A stretch of DNA of 64,000 nucleotides, from positions 162,501 to 226,500 of the forward strand of contig NZ_SPQT01000015.1 of NCBI RefSeq assembly GCF_004571025.1. Direction: 5' to 3'. The position numbers and the translations under genes were made by a program. The DNA comes from Bradyrhizobium niftali (GTDB lineage Bacteria > Pseudomonadota > Alphaproteobacteria > Rhizobiales > Xanthobacteraceae). The notes under the pieces are model-generated. The model was not told the DNA's origin. It was given only the letters and a program-made list of their open reading frames with translations, and ran no database searches. This document shows positions 11,910 to 20,644 of the stretch, piece by piece (position 1 is the stretch's first letter; each line of letters begins with the position of its first letter).

Positions 11910-11967
11910 CTCTGACCATCGACCTCGTTTGCGATCGGACTTCAGATCGCTACTGACATCAGGCCAT

Positions 11968-12001
11968 AAAAAACCCGGCCTGAACGATAGGTTCGGCCGG
12001 G
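11968..12001 (-). terminator. Riboswitch-linked intrinsic terminator before metX
   Basis: Read on the minus strand, CCCGGCC-GAAC pairs with GTTC-A-GGCCGGG and is followed by six T residues (11968-11973). It lies 18 bases after the SAM-II aptamer and about 60 bases before the metX start. Its left arm can also pair with GGCCGGGG beside the aptamer, giving a plausible switch. Confidence 0.9.
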
Positions 12002-12018
12002 ATCGAAAGCGTCCCCGG

Positions 12019-12073
12019 CCTGTTTAGCGAGTTTTTTAACGTGGCTGCAAGCCGGCCGGCTCAAATGACCACG
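12019..12073 (-). promoter_or_regulatory. SAM-II riboswitch aptamer (metA/metX motif)
   Basis: On the minus strand the conserved SAM-II core is visible. CGTGG (12073-12069) opens the P1 stem and CCACG closes it. The loop holds CATTTGAGCC, then CTTGCAGCCACGTTAAA, then CTCGCTAAACAGG at the end. The TTGCA-CCACG-TTAAA-GCTAAA-AGG order is the signature of the alphaproteobacterial SAM-II class. Position upstream of metXW and the terminator just after it support SAM-dependent transcription attenuation. Confidence 0.92.
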
Positions 12074-12285
12074 GAACAGGCAAAACCTAGCGGCTTGGAC
12101 GGTTTTCGTCAAGATACGGTCCGGATTGACCAAATTCGCCCCCGTCACGTGAGCCGAAAAGGCCCAATTTCCCTTTGCATTTCTCTTTGCTTTCGCCGCT
12201 CCGACTGCCTAATCAAGACACCGACCGCAGCGGGTCCGACCTGATGGACCCGCATTGGAACGCCTCTCAACAGCACTTGCCAGAT

Positions 12286-13134
12286 ATGTCCCAACGTCCG
12301 CCCGCGCCACCATCGTTGCAGGAATTGCGCAAGGAGATCGACGCGATCGACGAGGGCATGCATCGCCTGCTGATGCAGCGCGGCGACATCATCGACCGCC
12401 TGATCCAGGTGAAGCAGACCCAGGAGGTCGGCTCGGCGTTCCGGCCGGCGCGCGAGGCCGACATGATGCGGCGGATCGTGGAGCGCCATCGCGGCATCCT
12501 GCCGCTCGACACGGTCGAGAGCATCTGGCGCGTCATCATCGCGACGTTCACCTACGTGCAGGCACCGTTCGCAGTGCATGCCGACATCTCGGTGAGCGAG
12601 CCCGCGATGCGCGATTCCGTGCGATTCCATTTCGGCTTCACGGTGCCTTACGTCGCGCATTTCAGCGCGCAGGCGGCGGTCGAGGCGGTGGCGAAATCCA
12701 AGGGCGACCTGGCGCTGGTCTCGGCGACTTCCAGCCGCACCCCGTGGTGGCTGGAGCTGGAAGCCGAAGGCGCACCGAAGATCATCGCGCGGCTGCCTTT
12801 CGTCGAACGCGCCGACCATCCGGCCGCGCTGCCCGTGTTCGCGATCTCGCGCGTCGCCGACAGCGCCCTGGTGACGGAGGTGGAGACCTTCAGCGTGCGC
12901 GTCTCTGGTTGGAATGCCGAGATCGCGCGGGCGCTGTCGCCGCTCGCCGACATCGTGGCGGTGCCCGATACCGCCTTCGACGGCGCGGCGCTGCTGGTCT
13001 CGGTCACGAGCGCGAGCAGCATCGACAAGATCAAGGCTGCCCTGATCGAGGCGGGGGCCTCGGTGCGCTCCACGGCCCTCGTCGGCAGCCACGCAACGCG
13101 CTATACGGTGCCCCCGACCGGGTCGAAATCGTAA
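12286..13134 (+). CDS. Chorismate mutase (AroQ-type) with C-terminal extension
   Basis: A protein of 282 residues from the chosen start. The first ~95 residues are an all-helical AroQ chorismate mutase domain (LRKEIDAIDEGMHRLLMQRG and later FRPAREADMMRRIVERH, with the Arg, Lys and Glu positions of the family), converting chorismate to prephenate. The remaining ~185 residues do not look like a classic prephenate dehydratase and carry no obvious active site, so they may be regulatory. In-frame Met codons at 12175 and 12244 are possible starts; 12286 is preferred because it places the domain at the usual N-terminal distance, though no strong ribosome site decides it. hisC and a prephenate dehydrogenase follow in the same direction. 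Confidence 0.85.
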   Translation: MSQRPPAPPSLQELRKEIDAIDEGMHRLLMQRGDIIDRLIQVKQTQEVGSAFRPAREADMMRRIVERHRGILPLDTVESIWRVIIATFTYVQAPFAVHADISVSEPAMRDSVRFHFGFTVPYVAHFSAQAAVEAVAKSKGDLALVSATSSRTPWWLELEAEGAPKIIARLPFVERADHPAALPVFAISRVADSALVTEVETFSVRVSGWNAEIARALSPLADIVAVPDTAFDGAALLVSVTSASSIDKIKAALIEAGASVRSTALVGSHATRYTVPPTGSKS

Positions 13135-13166
13135 ATCACGAGCCGCCTGCCATTCCGGAGTTGAAG

Positions 13167-14264
13167 ATGTCCCGCCCCGTGCCGAACCCCGGCATTCTCG
13201 ATATTGCGCCTTACACGCCCGGCAAGAGCCCGGTGCCGGAGCCGGGCCGCAAGGTGTTCAAGCTCTCGGCCAACGAGACGCCGTTCGGTCCCTCGCCCAA
13301 GGCGATCGCGGCCTTCAAGAACGTGGCGGATCATCTGGAAGACTATCCGGAAGGCACCTCGCGGGTGCTGCGCGAAGCCATCGGGCGCAGCTTCGGCCTC
13401 GACCCCAACCGCATCATCTGCGGCGCCGGCTCGGACGAGATCCTCAACCTGCTCGCCCACACCTATCTCGGCCAGGGCGACGAGGCGATCTCGACCACGC
13501 ACGGCTTCCTGGTCTACCCGATCGCGACCATGGCGGTCGGCGCCAGGAACGTCATCGCACAGGAGAAGAACCTCACCTGCGACGTCGACGCCATCCTCAA
13601 GGCTGTGACGCCGAAGACGAAGCTGGTGTGGCTCGCCAATCCGAACAACCCGACCGGCACCTATATTCCGTTCGACGAGGTCAAGCGCCTGCGCGCCGGC
13701 CTGCCCTCGCACGTGCTGCTGGTGCTGGACGCCGCCTACTGCGACTACGTCTCGCGCAACGATTACGAGATGGGCATCGAGCTGGTCGCCACCACCGAGA
13801 ACACCGTGGTGACGCACACCTTCTCCAAGATCCACGGCCTCGCCGCGCTGCGCATCGGCTGGATGTTCGGCCCCGAGCACATCATCGACGCCGTCAACCG
13901 CATCCGCGGTCCGTTCAACGTGTCGACGCCGGCGATGTATGCCGCGGTCGCCGCGATCGAGGACACCGCGCATCAGACGATGTCGAAGCAGTTCACCGAG
14001 ACCTGGCGCAACTGGCTCACCGGGGAGATCGGCAAGCTCGGGCTGAAGGTGACGCCGAGCGTCGCCAATTTCGTGCTGATCCACTTTCCGACCGAGAAGG
14101 GCAGGACCTCGGACGAGGCCGACGCCTTCCTGACCAAGCGGGGCCTCGTGCTGCGGGCGCTGAAGAACTACGGCCTGCCGCATTCACTGCGCATGACCAT
14201 CGGCACCGAGGAGGCCAACCGCCTCGTCGTCGACGGTTTGCGCGACTTCATGGCCGGCAAATGA
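13167..14264 (+). CDS. hisC: Histidinol-phosphate aminotransferase
   Basis: A PLP-dependent fold-type I aminotransferase of 365 residues. Visible family features are LSANETPFGPSP at the N-terminus, ANPNNPTGTY, DAAYCDYV, the PLP lysine in HTFSKIHGLAALRIG, and a closing LRMTIGTEEAN. In histidine synthesis it makes histidinol phosphate. In this setting, between chorismate mutase and prephenate dehydrogenase, it may also serve as the aromatic aminotransferase, a known dual role of some HisC proteins (inference from context). Its stop overlaps the ATG of the next gene (ATGA), showing translational coupling. Confidence 0.93.
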   Translation: MSRPVPNPGILDIAPYTPGKSPVPEPGRKVFKLSANETPFGPSPKAIAAFKNVADHLEDYPEGTSRVLREAIGRSFGLDPNRIICGAGSDEILNLLAHTYLGQGDEAISTTHGFLVYPIATMAVGARNVIAQEKNLTCDVDAILKAVTPKTKLVWLANPNNPTGTYIPFDEVKRLRAGLPSHVLLVLDAAYCDYVSRNDYEMGIELVATTENTVVTHTFSKIHGLAALRIGWMFGPEHIIDAVNRIRGPFNVSTPAMYAAVAAIEDTAHQTMSKQFTETWRNWLTGEIGKLGLKVTPSVANFVLIHFPTEKGRTSDEADAFLTKRGLVLRALKNYGLPHSLRMTIGTEEANRLVVDGLRDFMAGK

Positions 14265-15196
14265 GCGTACAGCCGCACTTCCAGCGCGTCGCCCTGATCG
14301 GCTTCGGCCTGATCGGCGGCTCGATCGCGCGCGCCGCGAAGCTCCAGGGCCTGGCCGGCGAGATCGTCACCACCGCGCGCTCGGAGAAGACGCGCGCCCG
14401 CGTGCTCGAGCTCGGCATCGTCGACCAGGTCGTGGCGACCAATGCGGAAGCGGTGAAGGATGCCGACCTCGTCATCCTCTGCATTCCCGTCGGCGCCTGC
14501 GGACCTGTGGCGCAGGAGATCGCCGCGCATCTGAAACCCGGCGCGATCGTCTCCGACGTCGGCTCGGTCAAGGGCGCGATCGTCAGGGACATGGTGCCGC
14601 ATCTGCCGAAGACCGTTCATTTCGTGCCGGCGCACCCCGTGGCGGGCACCGAGCACTCGGGCCCCGACTCCGGTTTCGCCGAGCTCTTCATCAACCGCTG
14701 GTGCATCCTGACCCCGCCGGAAGGCGTCGACGCGTCGGCTACCGATCGCCTGCGCGCCTTCTGGGCGGCGATGGGTGCCAAGGTCGAGATCATGACGCCG
14801 GATCACCATGATCTCGTGCTCGCGATCACCAGCCATCTGCCGCATCTGATCGCCTACACCATCGTCGGCACCGCCGACGAGCTGGCGCAGGTGACGGAGT
14901 CAGAGGTCATCAAGTTCTCCGCCGGCGGCTTCCGCGATTTCACCCGCATCGCCGCGTCCGATCCGACGATGTGGCGCGACGTCTTCCTCGCCAACAAGGA
15001 AGCCGTGCTGGAGATGCTCGGCACCTTCACCGAGGACCTGGCAAAACTCACCCGCGCGATCCGGCGCGGCGACGGCGAAGCGCTGTTCGACCACTTCACC
15101 CGCACCCGCGCCATCCGCCGCGGCATCGTCGAGATCGGCCAGGATTCGGCGGCGCCCGATTTCGGCCGGCCGCATGCGGCGCTGAAGAAGCCGTAG
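14261..15196 (+). CDS. tyrC: Prephenate/arogenate dehydrogenase family protein
   Basis: A protein of 311 residues that begins with a Rossmann NAD site (ALIGFGLIGGSIARA). It continues with DVGSVKGAI and the catalytic segment HPVAGTEHSGPDSG, whose His is the conserved hydride-transfer helper of TyrA enzymes. It oxidises prephenate (or arogenate) with decarboxylation in tyrosine synthesis. No ACT or mutase domain is attached; the mutase is supplied by the gene two places upstream. The ATG lies within the hisC stop region, so the three genes form one operon. tyrC versus tyrA naming is by architecture only. Confidence 0.93.
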   Translation: MSVQPHFQRVALIGFGLIGGSIARAAKLQGLAGEIVTTARSEKTRARVLELGIVDQVVATNAEAVKDADLVILCIPVGACGPVAQEIAAHLKPGAIVSDVGSVKGAIVRDMVPHLPKTVHFVPAHPVAGTEHSGPDSGFAELFINRWCILTPPEGVDASATDRLRAFWAAMGAKVEIMTPDHHDLVLAITSHLPHLIAYTIVGTADELAQVTESEVIKFSAGGFRDFTRIAASDPTMWRDVFLANKEAVLEMLGTFTEDLAKLTRAIRRGDGEALFDHFTRTRAIRRGIVEIGQDSAAPDFGRPHAALKKP

Positions 15197-15209
15197 CTGT
15201 GCTGCCAAT

Positions 15210-15314
15210 CCTCATCCTGAGGAGCGCGGAACGCGCGTCTCGAAGGATGAAGGCCCGGCTGGTGGCCTCGCCCTTCGAGACGCCGCGCGAAGAGCGCGGC
15301 TCCTCAGGGTGAGG
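15210..15314. repeat. Palindromic intergenic repeat, CCTCATCCTGAGGAGC type
   Basis: Left arm CCTCATCCTGAGGAGC and right arm GCTCCTCAGGGTGAGG bracket inner arms CGTCTCGAAGG and CCTTCGAGACG. It separates tyrC from the converging DUF2125 gene and is a single copy of this type in the window. Confidence 0.85.
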
Positions 15315-15369
15315 GTTAGACATTTTCCCACGCGGCTCCACCAATCGGTTGAGCCGACGCGTCGCCAAA

Positions 15370-16554
15370 TCAATACAGCGGCGGGATCTGGCCGACCTTG
15401 ACCGGGCCGAGCAGCACGGCGCCGTCCACGAACTTCAGCGGGAAGCTGCGGGCCTTCTTGCCTTCCAGCGTGCTCTCGGTGCCGATCGAATTGATGCCGG
15501 CGGCAACGCCGGCATTGGCGTTCTGCTTGATGACCTTGCCGAGGCCGGGGACGGCGCGATCGAGCGCGCCGAACAGATTGTTGAGATCCTGCGACTTCAC
15601 GCCGGGCGCGACACGGTCGAGGGTTGCCTGCGGCACGCCCTCCTCCAGCATCTTCTCGATGCCGAGCGCCGGGATCACCCGCTCGAGGCCGGTCACCGTC
15701 ATCTGCAATTCGCCGTCGAGTCGGCCATTGACCGAGAGTCCGAGCGTGCCGGCTGCGACCGCGATCATCTCGCCCTGCTGGATCCGCGACTGCACGATCT
15801 CGATATGGCCGCCGGCGGCCTGGATCTCGCGGAAGCGCTGCGGCCATGGCTTTGGCGTGAGGTCGGAGAGGCCGGTGACCTTGGCGCGCGTATCCGCCTC
15901 GAACGGCTCGGCGAGCAAGGGATGAACACCCTGGATGCTGCCCTGCGCGACATGGAGCACGGTCTCGATCACGGGATGATCGGACGGCGATCCGTCCGCG
16001 AGGCGCCCGTGCAGCTCGACCTGCTTGGCGCGCGCGAGCGGCACCTGCACGCTGCCGTCGAGCCGGTTGATGACGGGATCGTCGAACACGATGGAGGCGC
16101 GGTCCGGCACCGCCGGCAGGCCGACCACGCTGCTGCGGCCCTTGCTCCAGTTCACCACGAAGGTGTTTTGCGTAACGCCGTCGGTGAGGGTCGCCGGCGC
16201 GGAGAATTCGGCGATGACGCGCTTGGGATCGTAGACCTGGGCGACGACCAGGATGTTGTCGAGCTTGGCCGTGAACGGCGTCTTGCTCGCGTTCTGCGAG
16301 ACCAGGGCGACGCTGGCGCCGGAGCACTGGACCTCGAAGCGGAACGGGAAGCCCGCGATCGAGCGCTTGGCGCAATCATAGATGCGGCCGGACTTGGCCT
16401 CCTGCGCGCGCCAGGCGTCCGCGGCGATCTCGGCCTGCGAAGCGGCATAGAACCAGAAGCAGCTCCACGCGACGGCGAGGATCAGGAGGAGAACGGGTGC
16501 GATGAAAAGGCCCCAACGGGGGCGGCGGCCTGCGGCAACGGTCAGATTGGACAT
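15370..16554 (-). CDS. DUF2125 domain-containing protein
   Basis: A protein of 394 residues with an N-terminal membrane anchor or uncleaved signal (LFIAPVLLLILAVAWSCFWF). A long periplasmic region follows with the DUF2125 features: CAKRSIAGFPFRFEVQC near residue 65 and a large beta-rich body. The family is widespread in alphaproteobacteria and its role is not established; the fold resembles envelope beta-strand proteins such as AsmA relatives (general impression only). It is divergent from the ChaC-like gene, with about 110 bases between starts. Confidence 0.88.
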   Translation of the reverse strand: MSNLTVAAGRRPRWGLFIAPVLLLILAVAWSCFWFYAASQAEIAADAWRAQEAKSGRIYDCAKRSIAGFPFRFEVQCSGASVALVSQNASKTPFTAKLDNILVVAQVYDPKRVIAEFSAPATLTDGVTQNTFVVNWSKGRSSVVGLPAVPDRASIVFDDPVINRLDGSVQVPLARAKQVELHGRLADGSPSDHPVIETVLHVAQGSIQGVHPLLAEPFEADTRAKVTGLSDLTPKPWPQRFREIQAAGGHIEIVQSRIQQGEMIAVAAGTLGLSVNGRLDGELQMTVTGLERVIPALGIEKMLEEGVPQATLDRVAPGVKSQDLNNLFGALDRAVPGLGKVIKQNANAGVAAGINSIGTESTLEGKKARSFPLKFVDGAVLLGPVKVGQIPPLY

Positions 16555-16664
16555 GCGGCGACCCTTTGACCCCAGATTTTGTCAAATGTAAGCGAGGTTC
16601 GGCTGCGACGAAAGGCGGAGAATTCGCTTCGCTTGGGGGCGCGGTTCTGGTAGCCGTGCCCGCC

Positions 16665-17276
16665 ATGTCGGAAATCACCCTCCCCTCCGTCACGACAGCC
16701 AAGGGCGACCTCTGGGTGTTCGGCTATGGCTCGCTGATGTGGCGGCCGGGCTTCGAATTTATGGAGCGCCTCCCGGCGCGGCTGGTCGGCGAGCATCGTG
16801 CGCTCTGTGTCTATTCCTTCGTGCATCGCGGCACGCCGGAGAAGCCGGGCCTGGTGCTCGGGCTCGATCGCGGCGGCGCCTGTCGCGGTATCGCCTTCCG
16901 TGTCGCCGAAAAGAACCGCGCCGACGTCGTCGCCTATTTGCGCGCGCGCGAGCAGGTGACGTCGGTCTATCGCGAGGTGATGCGTTCGGTGTGGCTGGAG
17001 AACGATGCGCGGCAGCGCGTCTCCGCACTCGCTTACGTCGTCGACCGCGGCCATGTGCAATATGCCGGCCGGTTGTCGCTCGCCGATCAACATCGCCACG
17101 TGCTCCAGGGGCACGGCCAGTCCGGGGCCAATCGCGACTACGTGACCGCGACGGTGAAGGCGATCGAGGCCGAAGGCTTTCGCGACACGCAGCTGCATCA
17201 GCTCGCGACGATGCTGCATGGGGAGGCGCATTCCCTGCACGCGCCGGCTCCGAGCGAAGACCGCGAAAGTCGCTAG
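16665..17276 (+). CDS. Gamma-glutamylcyclotransferase (ChaC-like)
   Basis: A protein of 203 residues of the ChaC group: the glycine-rich VFGYGSLMWRPG opens the fold, and LVLGLDRGGACRGIAFRV follows. ChaC enzymes cut glutathione to 5-oxoproline and Cys-Gly in the cytoplasm. The start at 16665 gives the normal family N-terminus; an in-frame start at 16566 would add 33 unrelated residues. It converges with plsC, whose stop overlaps its own by 4 bases. Confidence 0.88.
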   Translation: MSEITLPSVTTAKGDLWVFGYGSLMWRPGFEFMERLPARLVGEHRALCVYSFVHRGTPEKPGLVLGLDRGGACRGIAFRVAEKNRADVVAYLRAREQVTSVYREVMRSVWLENDARQRVSALAYVVDRGHVQYAGRLSLADQHRHVLQGHGQSGANRDYVTATVKAIEAEGFRDTQLHQLATMLHGEAHSLHAPAPSEDRESR

Positions 17277-18046
17277 CTTTCGGTCGGCGCGTAGCTCGGG
17301 GCCGAACCGATCAACTGCTCCTGCTCCTTGCGGCCCGCCTCGACGAGGCGGCCGGTTGCCTCTTCGATGGCCGTTTGCACACGGGAGAGATACTCGTCCT
17401 TCGGCAGGCCCGCCGGCAGCGGATCGAGAAACTCCACCACCAGCGTGCCGGGATAGCGCATGAAGGTGCGGCGCGGCCAGAACAGGCCGGAATTGAGCGC
17501 GATCGGCAGACACGGCACGCCGCAGGACGAATAGATCTGCGCAAAGCCGGTCTTGTAGTCGGGGGGGGCGCCCGGCGCGCGGCGCGTGCCCTCCGGAAAG
17601 ATCACGAGCTGGCGGCCGCTGCGCACCGCCACGCGTGCCCGCCGCGTCATGTCCAGCAGCGCCTTCACGCCGGCCTTGCGGTCGATCGCGATCATCCCGG
17701 TCTTGACCAGGAACTGACCGAACACCGGAATCTGCATGAGCTGACGCTTGAGGATGAAGATCGGGCGGTGGAAGAACCCCGGCAACACGAAGGTTTCCCA
17801 GAACGACTGATGCTTTGCCACGATCACCAGCGGCCCCTGCGGAATCTTCTCCTGCCCGCGGAATTCCACCTTGATGTTGCAGATCACCCGCATCAGGACC
17901 AGCGTCGCCTTCGCCCACCATTCCGCGACCGTCAGCATGGCGCGCGGCGGCATCGCAAAGGTCGGCAGCGCCACGATCGCGAGACACACCAGCACGGCAT
18001 AGAACAGCACGTTGAACAGGAGCGAGCGCAGGAAAATCAAGAACAT
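17273..18046 (-). CDS. plsC: 1-acyl-sn-glycerol-3-phosphate acyltransferase
   Basis: A protein of 257 residues with one N-terminal membrane helix (LIFLRSLLFNVLFYAVLVCL) and the PlsC acyltransferase domain. It acylates lysophosphatidic acid in phospholipid synthesis at the inner membrane. Motifs seen are KHQSFWET (block I) and FPEGTRRAPG (block III). Block I is normally H-x4-D; here it reads H-x4-E, a conservative change. The start at 18046 places the membrane helix at the very N-terminus, whereas the longer frame adds 50 residues with no domain. The ydcF-like gene lies directly upstream, ending 22 bases before this start, so the two are probably cotranscribed, with ftsEX before them. Confidence 0.92.
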   Translation of the reverse strand: MFLIFLRSLLFNVLFYAVLVCLAIVALPTFAMPPRAMLTVAEWWAKATLVLMRVICNIKVEFRGQEKIPQGPLVIVAKHQSFWETFVLPGFFHRPIFILKRQLMQIPVFGQFLVKTGMIAIDRKAGVKALLDMTRRARVAVRSGRQLVIFPEGTRRAPGAPPDYKTGFAQIYSSCGVPCLPIALNSGLFWPRRTFMRYPGTLVVEFLDPLPAGLPKDEYLSRVQTAIEEATGRLVEAGRKEQEQLIGSAPSYAPTES

Positions 18047-18068
18047 CGACGATCCGATCAATTGCCGA

Positions 18069-18773
18069 TCAATTGGCCTGTGCAGTGGCGGGCCGCTTCG
18101 GCTGCATCCCGGGAGGCTGCTCCGATACTTCGGGCGAAAGGTCAATCCCGAAATCCTCCAGCCGCACCCTGAGTTCGGCCGCGATGTACTTGACATATTC
18201 CGACAGCAGCAGCCGCAAGGTGGACGCCGAGGCCCACCACGGCTCCTCGCGCCATTTGTCGCCGACCACGGCGAACGGGATCAGAATCGTCTCCGGCATC
18301 GCGTGCGAGAATTCCACCAGCGCGCGCGGCATGTGATAGTTCGAGGTCACCACGATCAGCGATTTGAACCGGCGCGCCTGCGCCCAGCGGCGCGCCTCCG
18401 CCGCATTGCCGCGGGTCGAGAGCGCGGTGCGGTCGAGGTCGACGCAGCAGGTCATGAAGGACTGGTTCTCCGGCAGGGTGCGGGAGATATCGCTCGCGGT
18501 CGAGGTCGGATGCACGCCGGAAATCAGGAGCCGCCTGCCGTAACCGGCGGCCAGCAGCTCCATCGCATCCGACACCCGCGAGGAGCCGCCGGTCAAGACC
18601 ACGATGCCGTCTGCCTTGCGGTCCGGCACGATCTCGGCGCCGCGCAACTGCGACAGGAACGCGATGAAGCCCGCCGCCGCGCCGACGAAGGCGAACGCGA
18701 TCGTCGACACCACGGCTGCGCGCAGCCAGCCGCGCGGCAATTTCGGCGATCGATCGTCGGTCGGCGAGGTCAT
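18069..18773 (-). CDS. YdcF family (DUF218) membrane protein
   Basis: A protein of 234 residues with one N-terminal transmembrane helix (AAVVSTIAFAFVGAAAGFIAF) and a DUF218/YdcF domain. The domain carries GIVVLTGGSSRVSDAMELL, LLISGVHP, and the closing TSNYHMPRAL with the conserved His. E. coli ElyC and SanA of this family affect envelope precursor metabolism; the exact reaction is not settled. The longer open frame runs back through ftsX and is a shadow; 18773 gives the natural start. It follows ftsX by about 70 bases on the same strand and precedes plsC, suggesting an envelope-related transcription unit. Confidence 0.88.
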   Translation of the reverse strand: MTSPTDDRSPKLPRGWLRAAVVSTIAFAFVGAAAGFIAFLSQLRGAEIVPDRKADGIVVLTGGSSRVSDAMELLAAGYGRRLLISGVHPTSTASDISRTLPENQSFMTCCVDLDRTALSTRGNAAEARRWAQARRFKSLIVVTSNYHMPRALVEFSHAMPETILIPFAVVGDKWREEPWWASASTLRLLLSEYVKYIAAELRVRLEDFGIDLSPEVSEQPPGMQPKRPATAQAN

Positions 18774-18844
18774 GCGATGTCGGTAATCCCTTCCCCGGAT
18801 GATTTTAAAACGTTTTGAGGCGAAGTGGAGTCCGGTTTGCCGGA

Positions 18845-19813
18845 CTAATCGACGTCGTTCAAGGTTGCGAACAACGTCTGGCGCGAGGCGACGGCGGTGA
18901 TGGCGCCGATCAGCACCGCCTGCACCGCGAGTACGACATAGCCGGAGGGCCGCAGCGAGAAGGTGCCGAGCAGGGCGGCGAACTGGTCGCCGACGGGCGT
19001 CCCTGAAAACCAGCCGGCGATCGACTCGGAAAAGCCGAACACCAGCATGGCGGCGCCGCCGCCGATCACGCCGCCCTCCAGGCCCAGCCTGAGGAAATGG
19101 CGCAGGAAGCGGTTGGCGATGTAGCGGTCGCCGGCGCCGACGAAATGCAGGACCTCGACGATCGGACGATTCGCCGCCATGGCGCCGCGGGTCGCGAACG
19201 ACACCGAGATGATGGTCGCGATGATGACGAGCGCGAGGATGCCGAGACCGGCGAGCACCGTGGCGTTGGTCATCGAGCGCATGCGCTCGATCCAGGCGCG
19301 GTGATCGTCGACGCTGGCGCTTGGCGCCACTTGCGTCACGCGGGCGCGCAAGGCGGTCAGATCGAGCGCCGTGCCGGGCTGCACGCGCGCGATGATCATG
19401 CGCGGCACCGGCAGATCGTCCATCGACAGTCCGGTGCCGAGCCAGGGCTCGAGCAGCTTGCCGCTCTCGTCCTTGGTGAACGGCTTGACCTCGACGATGC
19501 CGGCTTGGGCGCGCATCGCCTCGGTCACCGCGGCGGTGTCGCGCTCGAGGTCGCGCCCGGACTGCGGGCGAATCTGGATGGTGATCTCGCTTGCGACATC
19601 CGACTGCCATTCGGCGGCGGAGGCGCTGACCAGCAGCACCGTGCCGGTGGTCATCGAAGCGAGGAAGGTCATGATGGCGACGACGGCAACCAGCGCGCGG
19701 CCGTGGATCGAGGCGCGCGGCACGATCGGCGACATGTTGCGCGCCTTGGCCGGAAGCTGCGGACGCTCCTGTCCGAGATCGACCAGTACGCCGCGCTCGT
19801 CGGTCCTACTCAT
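18845..19813 (-). CDS. ftsX: Cell division protein FtsX
   Basis: An inner-membrane protein of 322 residues with the FtsX topology: one N-terminal helix (near residue 45), a periplasmic domain of about 110 residues, then three helices toward the C-terminus (ILALVIIATIISVSFA, GGVIGGGAAMLVFGF, VVLAVQAVLIGAITAV). With FtsE it forms the ABC-type complex that controls peptidoglycan hydrolases at the septum. Its start overlaps the end of ftsE by 8 bases, so translation is coupled. Confidence 0.94.
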   Translation of the reverse strand: MSRTDERGVLVDLGQERPQLPAKARNMSPIVPRASIHGRALVAVVAIMTFLASMTTGTVLLVSASAAEWQSDVASEITIQIRPQSGRDLERDTAAVTEAMRAQAGIVEVKPFTKDESGKLLEPWLGTGLSMDDLPVPRMIIARVQPGTALDLTALRARVTQVAPSASVDDHRAWIERMRSMTNATVLAGLGILALVIIATIISVSFATRGAMAANRPIVEVLHFVGAGDRYIANRFLRHFLRLGLEGGVIGGGAAMLVFGFSESIAGWFSGTPVGDQFAALLGTFSLRPSGYVVLAVQAVLIGAITAVASRQTLFATLNDVD

Positions 19814-20465
19814 AGACGTGCAGCCGTCCCTGATGCAGCACCAGCCGCCGCGCCTCGTACTGGTCCATCAGGCCGATATCGTGGGTCGCGATGATGACGG
19901 CGGTGCCGGATTTGTTGAGCTCGATGAAAAGGCGCAGCAGGCGGCGGCCGAGCGTCGGGTCGACGCTGCCGGTCGGCTCGTCCGCGAGCAGAAGCTGCGG
20001 CCGCGAGATCACCGCGCGCGCGATCGCCGCACGCTGTTTCTCGCCGCCGGACAGGATCGGCGGCAGCGCGTCCATGCGCTCGCCGAGTCCGACCCAGCGC
20101 AGCAGGTCGATGACCTCCTTGCGATAGCTCGACTCGCTGCGGCCCATGACGCGGAACGGCAGCGCGACGTTCTCGTAGGTCGTCATGTGATCGAGCAGAC
20201 GGAAGTCCTGGAGCACGATGCCGATGCGCTTGCGCAGGTCGGCGATCTCGTCCTTGCCGAGCTGCGAAATGTCGTGGCCGAACAGGTTGACGAGGCCGCG
20301 CGTCGGCCGGTGCGAGAGGAACAGCAGACGCAAGAGCGAGGTCTTGCCGGCGCCGGACGGGCCGGTGAGGAACTGGAAGGAGTGCGCCGGAATCTGGAAA
20401 TTGAGGTCGCGCAGGATCTCCGGCCCCAGACCGTAACGCAATCCGACATTTTCGAACCGAACCAA
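19806..20465 (-). CDS. ftsE: Cell division ATP-binding protein FtsE
   Basis: An ABC ATPase of 219 residues. Walker A is GPSGAGKT, the signature LSGGEKQRAAIARA, Walker B LLLADEPTG, and the H-loop IATHD. The start is taken as TTG at 20465, which gives the family N-terminus VRFENVGLRYG and has GGAG 7 bases upstream. An ATG at 20516 would add 17 residues not typical of FtsE. It pairs with FtsX in the divisome. It is divergent from the zinc-ribbon gene, a conserved alphaproteobacterial layout. Confidence 0.93.
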   Translation of the reverse strand: MVRFENVGLRYGLGPEILRDLNFQIPAHSFQFLTGPSGAGKTSLLRLLFLSHRPTRGLVNLFGHDISQLGKDEIADLRKRIGIVLQDFRLLDHMTTYENVALPFRVMGRSESSYRKEVIDLLRWVGLGERMDALPPILSGGEKQRAAIARAVISRPQLLLADEPTGSVDPTLGRRLLRLFIELNKSGTAVIIATHDIGLMDQYEARRLVLHQGRLHVYE

Positions 20466-20644
20466 GCTCAGCTCCGTTCGAGAGGGGGCGATGGCCGCGA
20501 CGCGATGCTCCGCCACGCGCGATCAACGGTTTTTGCGACCGTTATGGTTTCCGGTTCGTTAACGGTCGCCCTGTAGCATCCAGGACGCCCGGGTCTCCGC
20601 GACCCTGGCATCGTCAAGACTCGTTCATGCATCAAGGCTCGTCC

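Noticed and set aside
10704..11915. A 403-codon plus-strand frame opposite metX
   Set aside because: Shadow of metX; no motif, no ribosome site, and metX is certain.
11942..12148. A minus-strand frame over the metX leader
   Set aside because: The region is explained by the SAM-II aptamer and terminator; it lacks a ribosome site.
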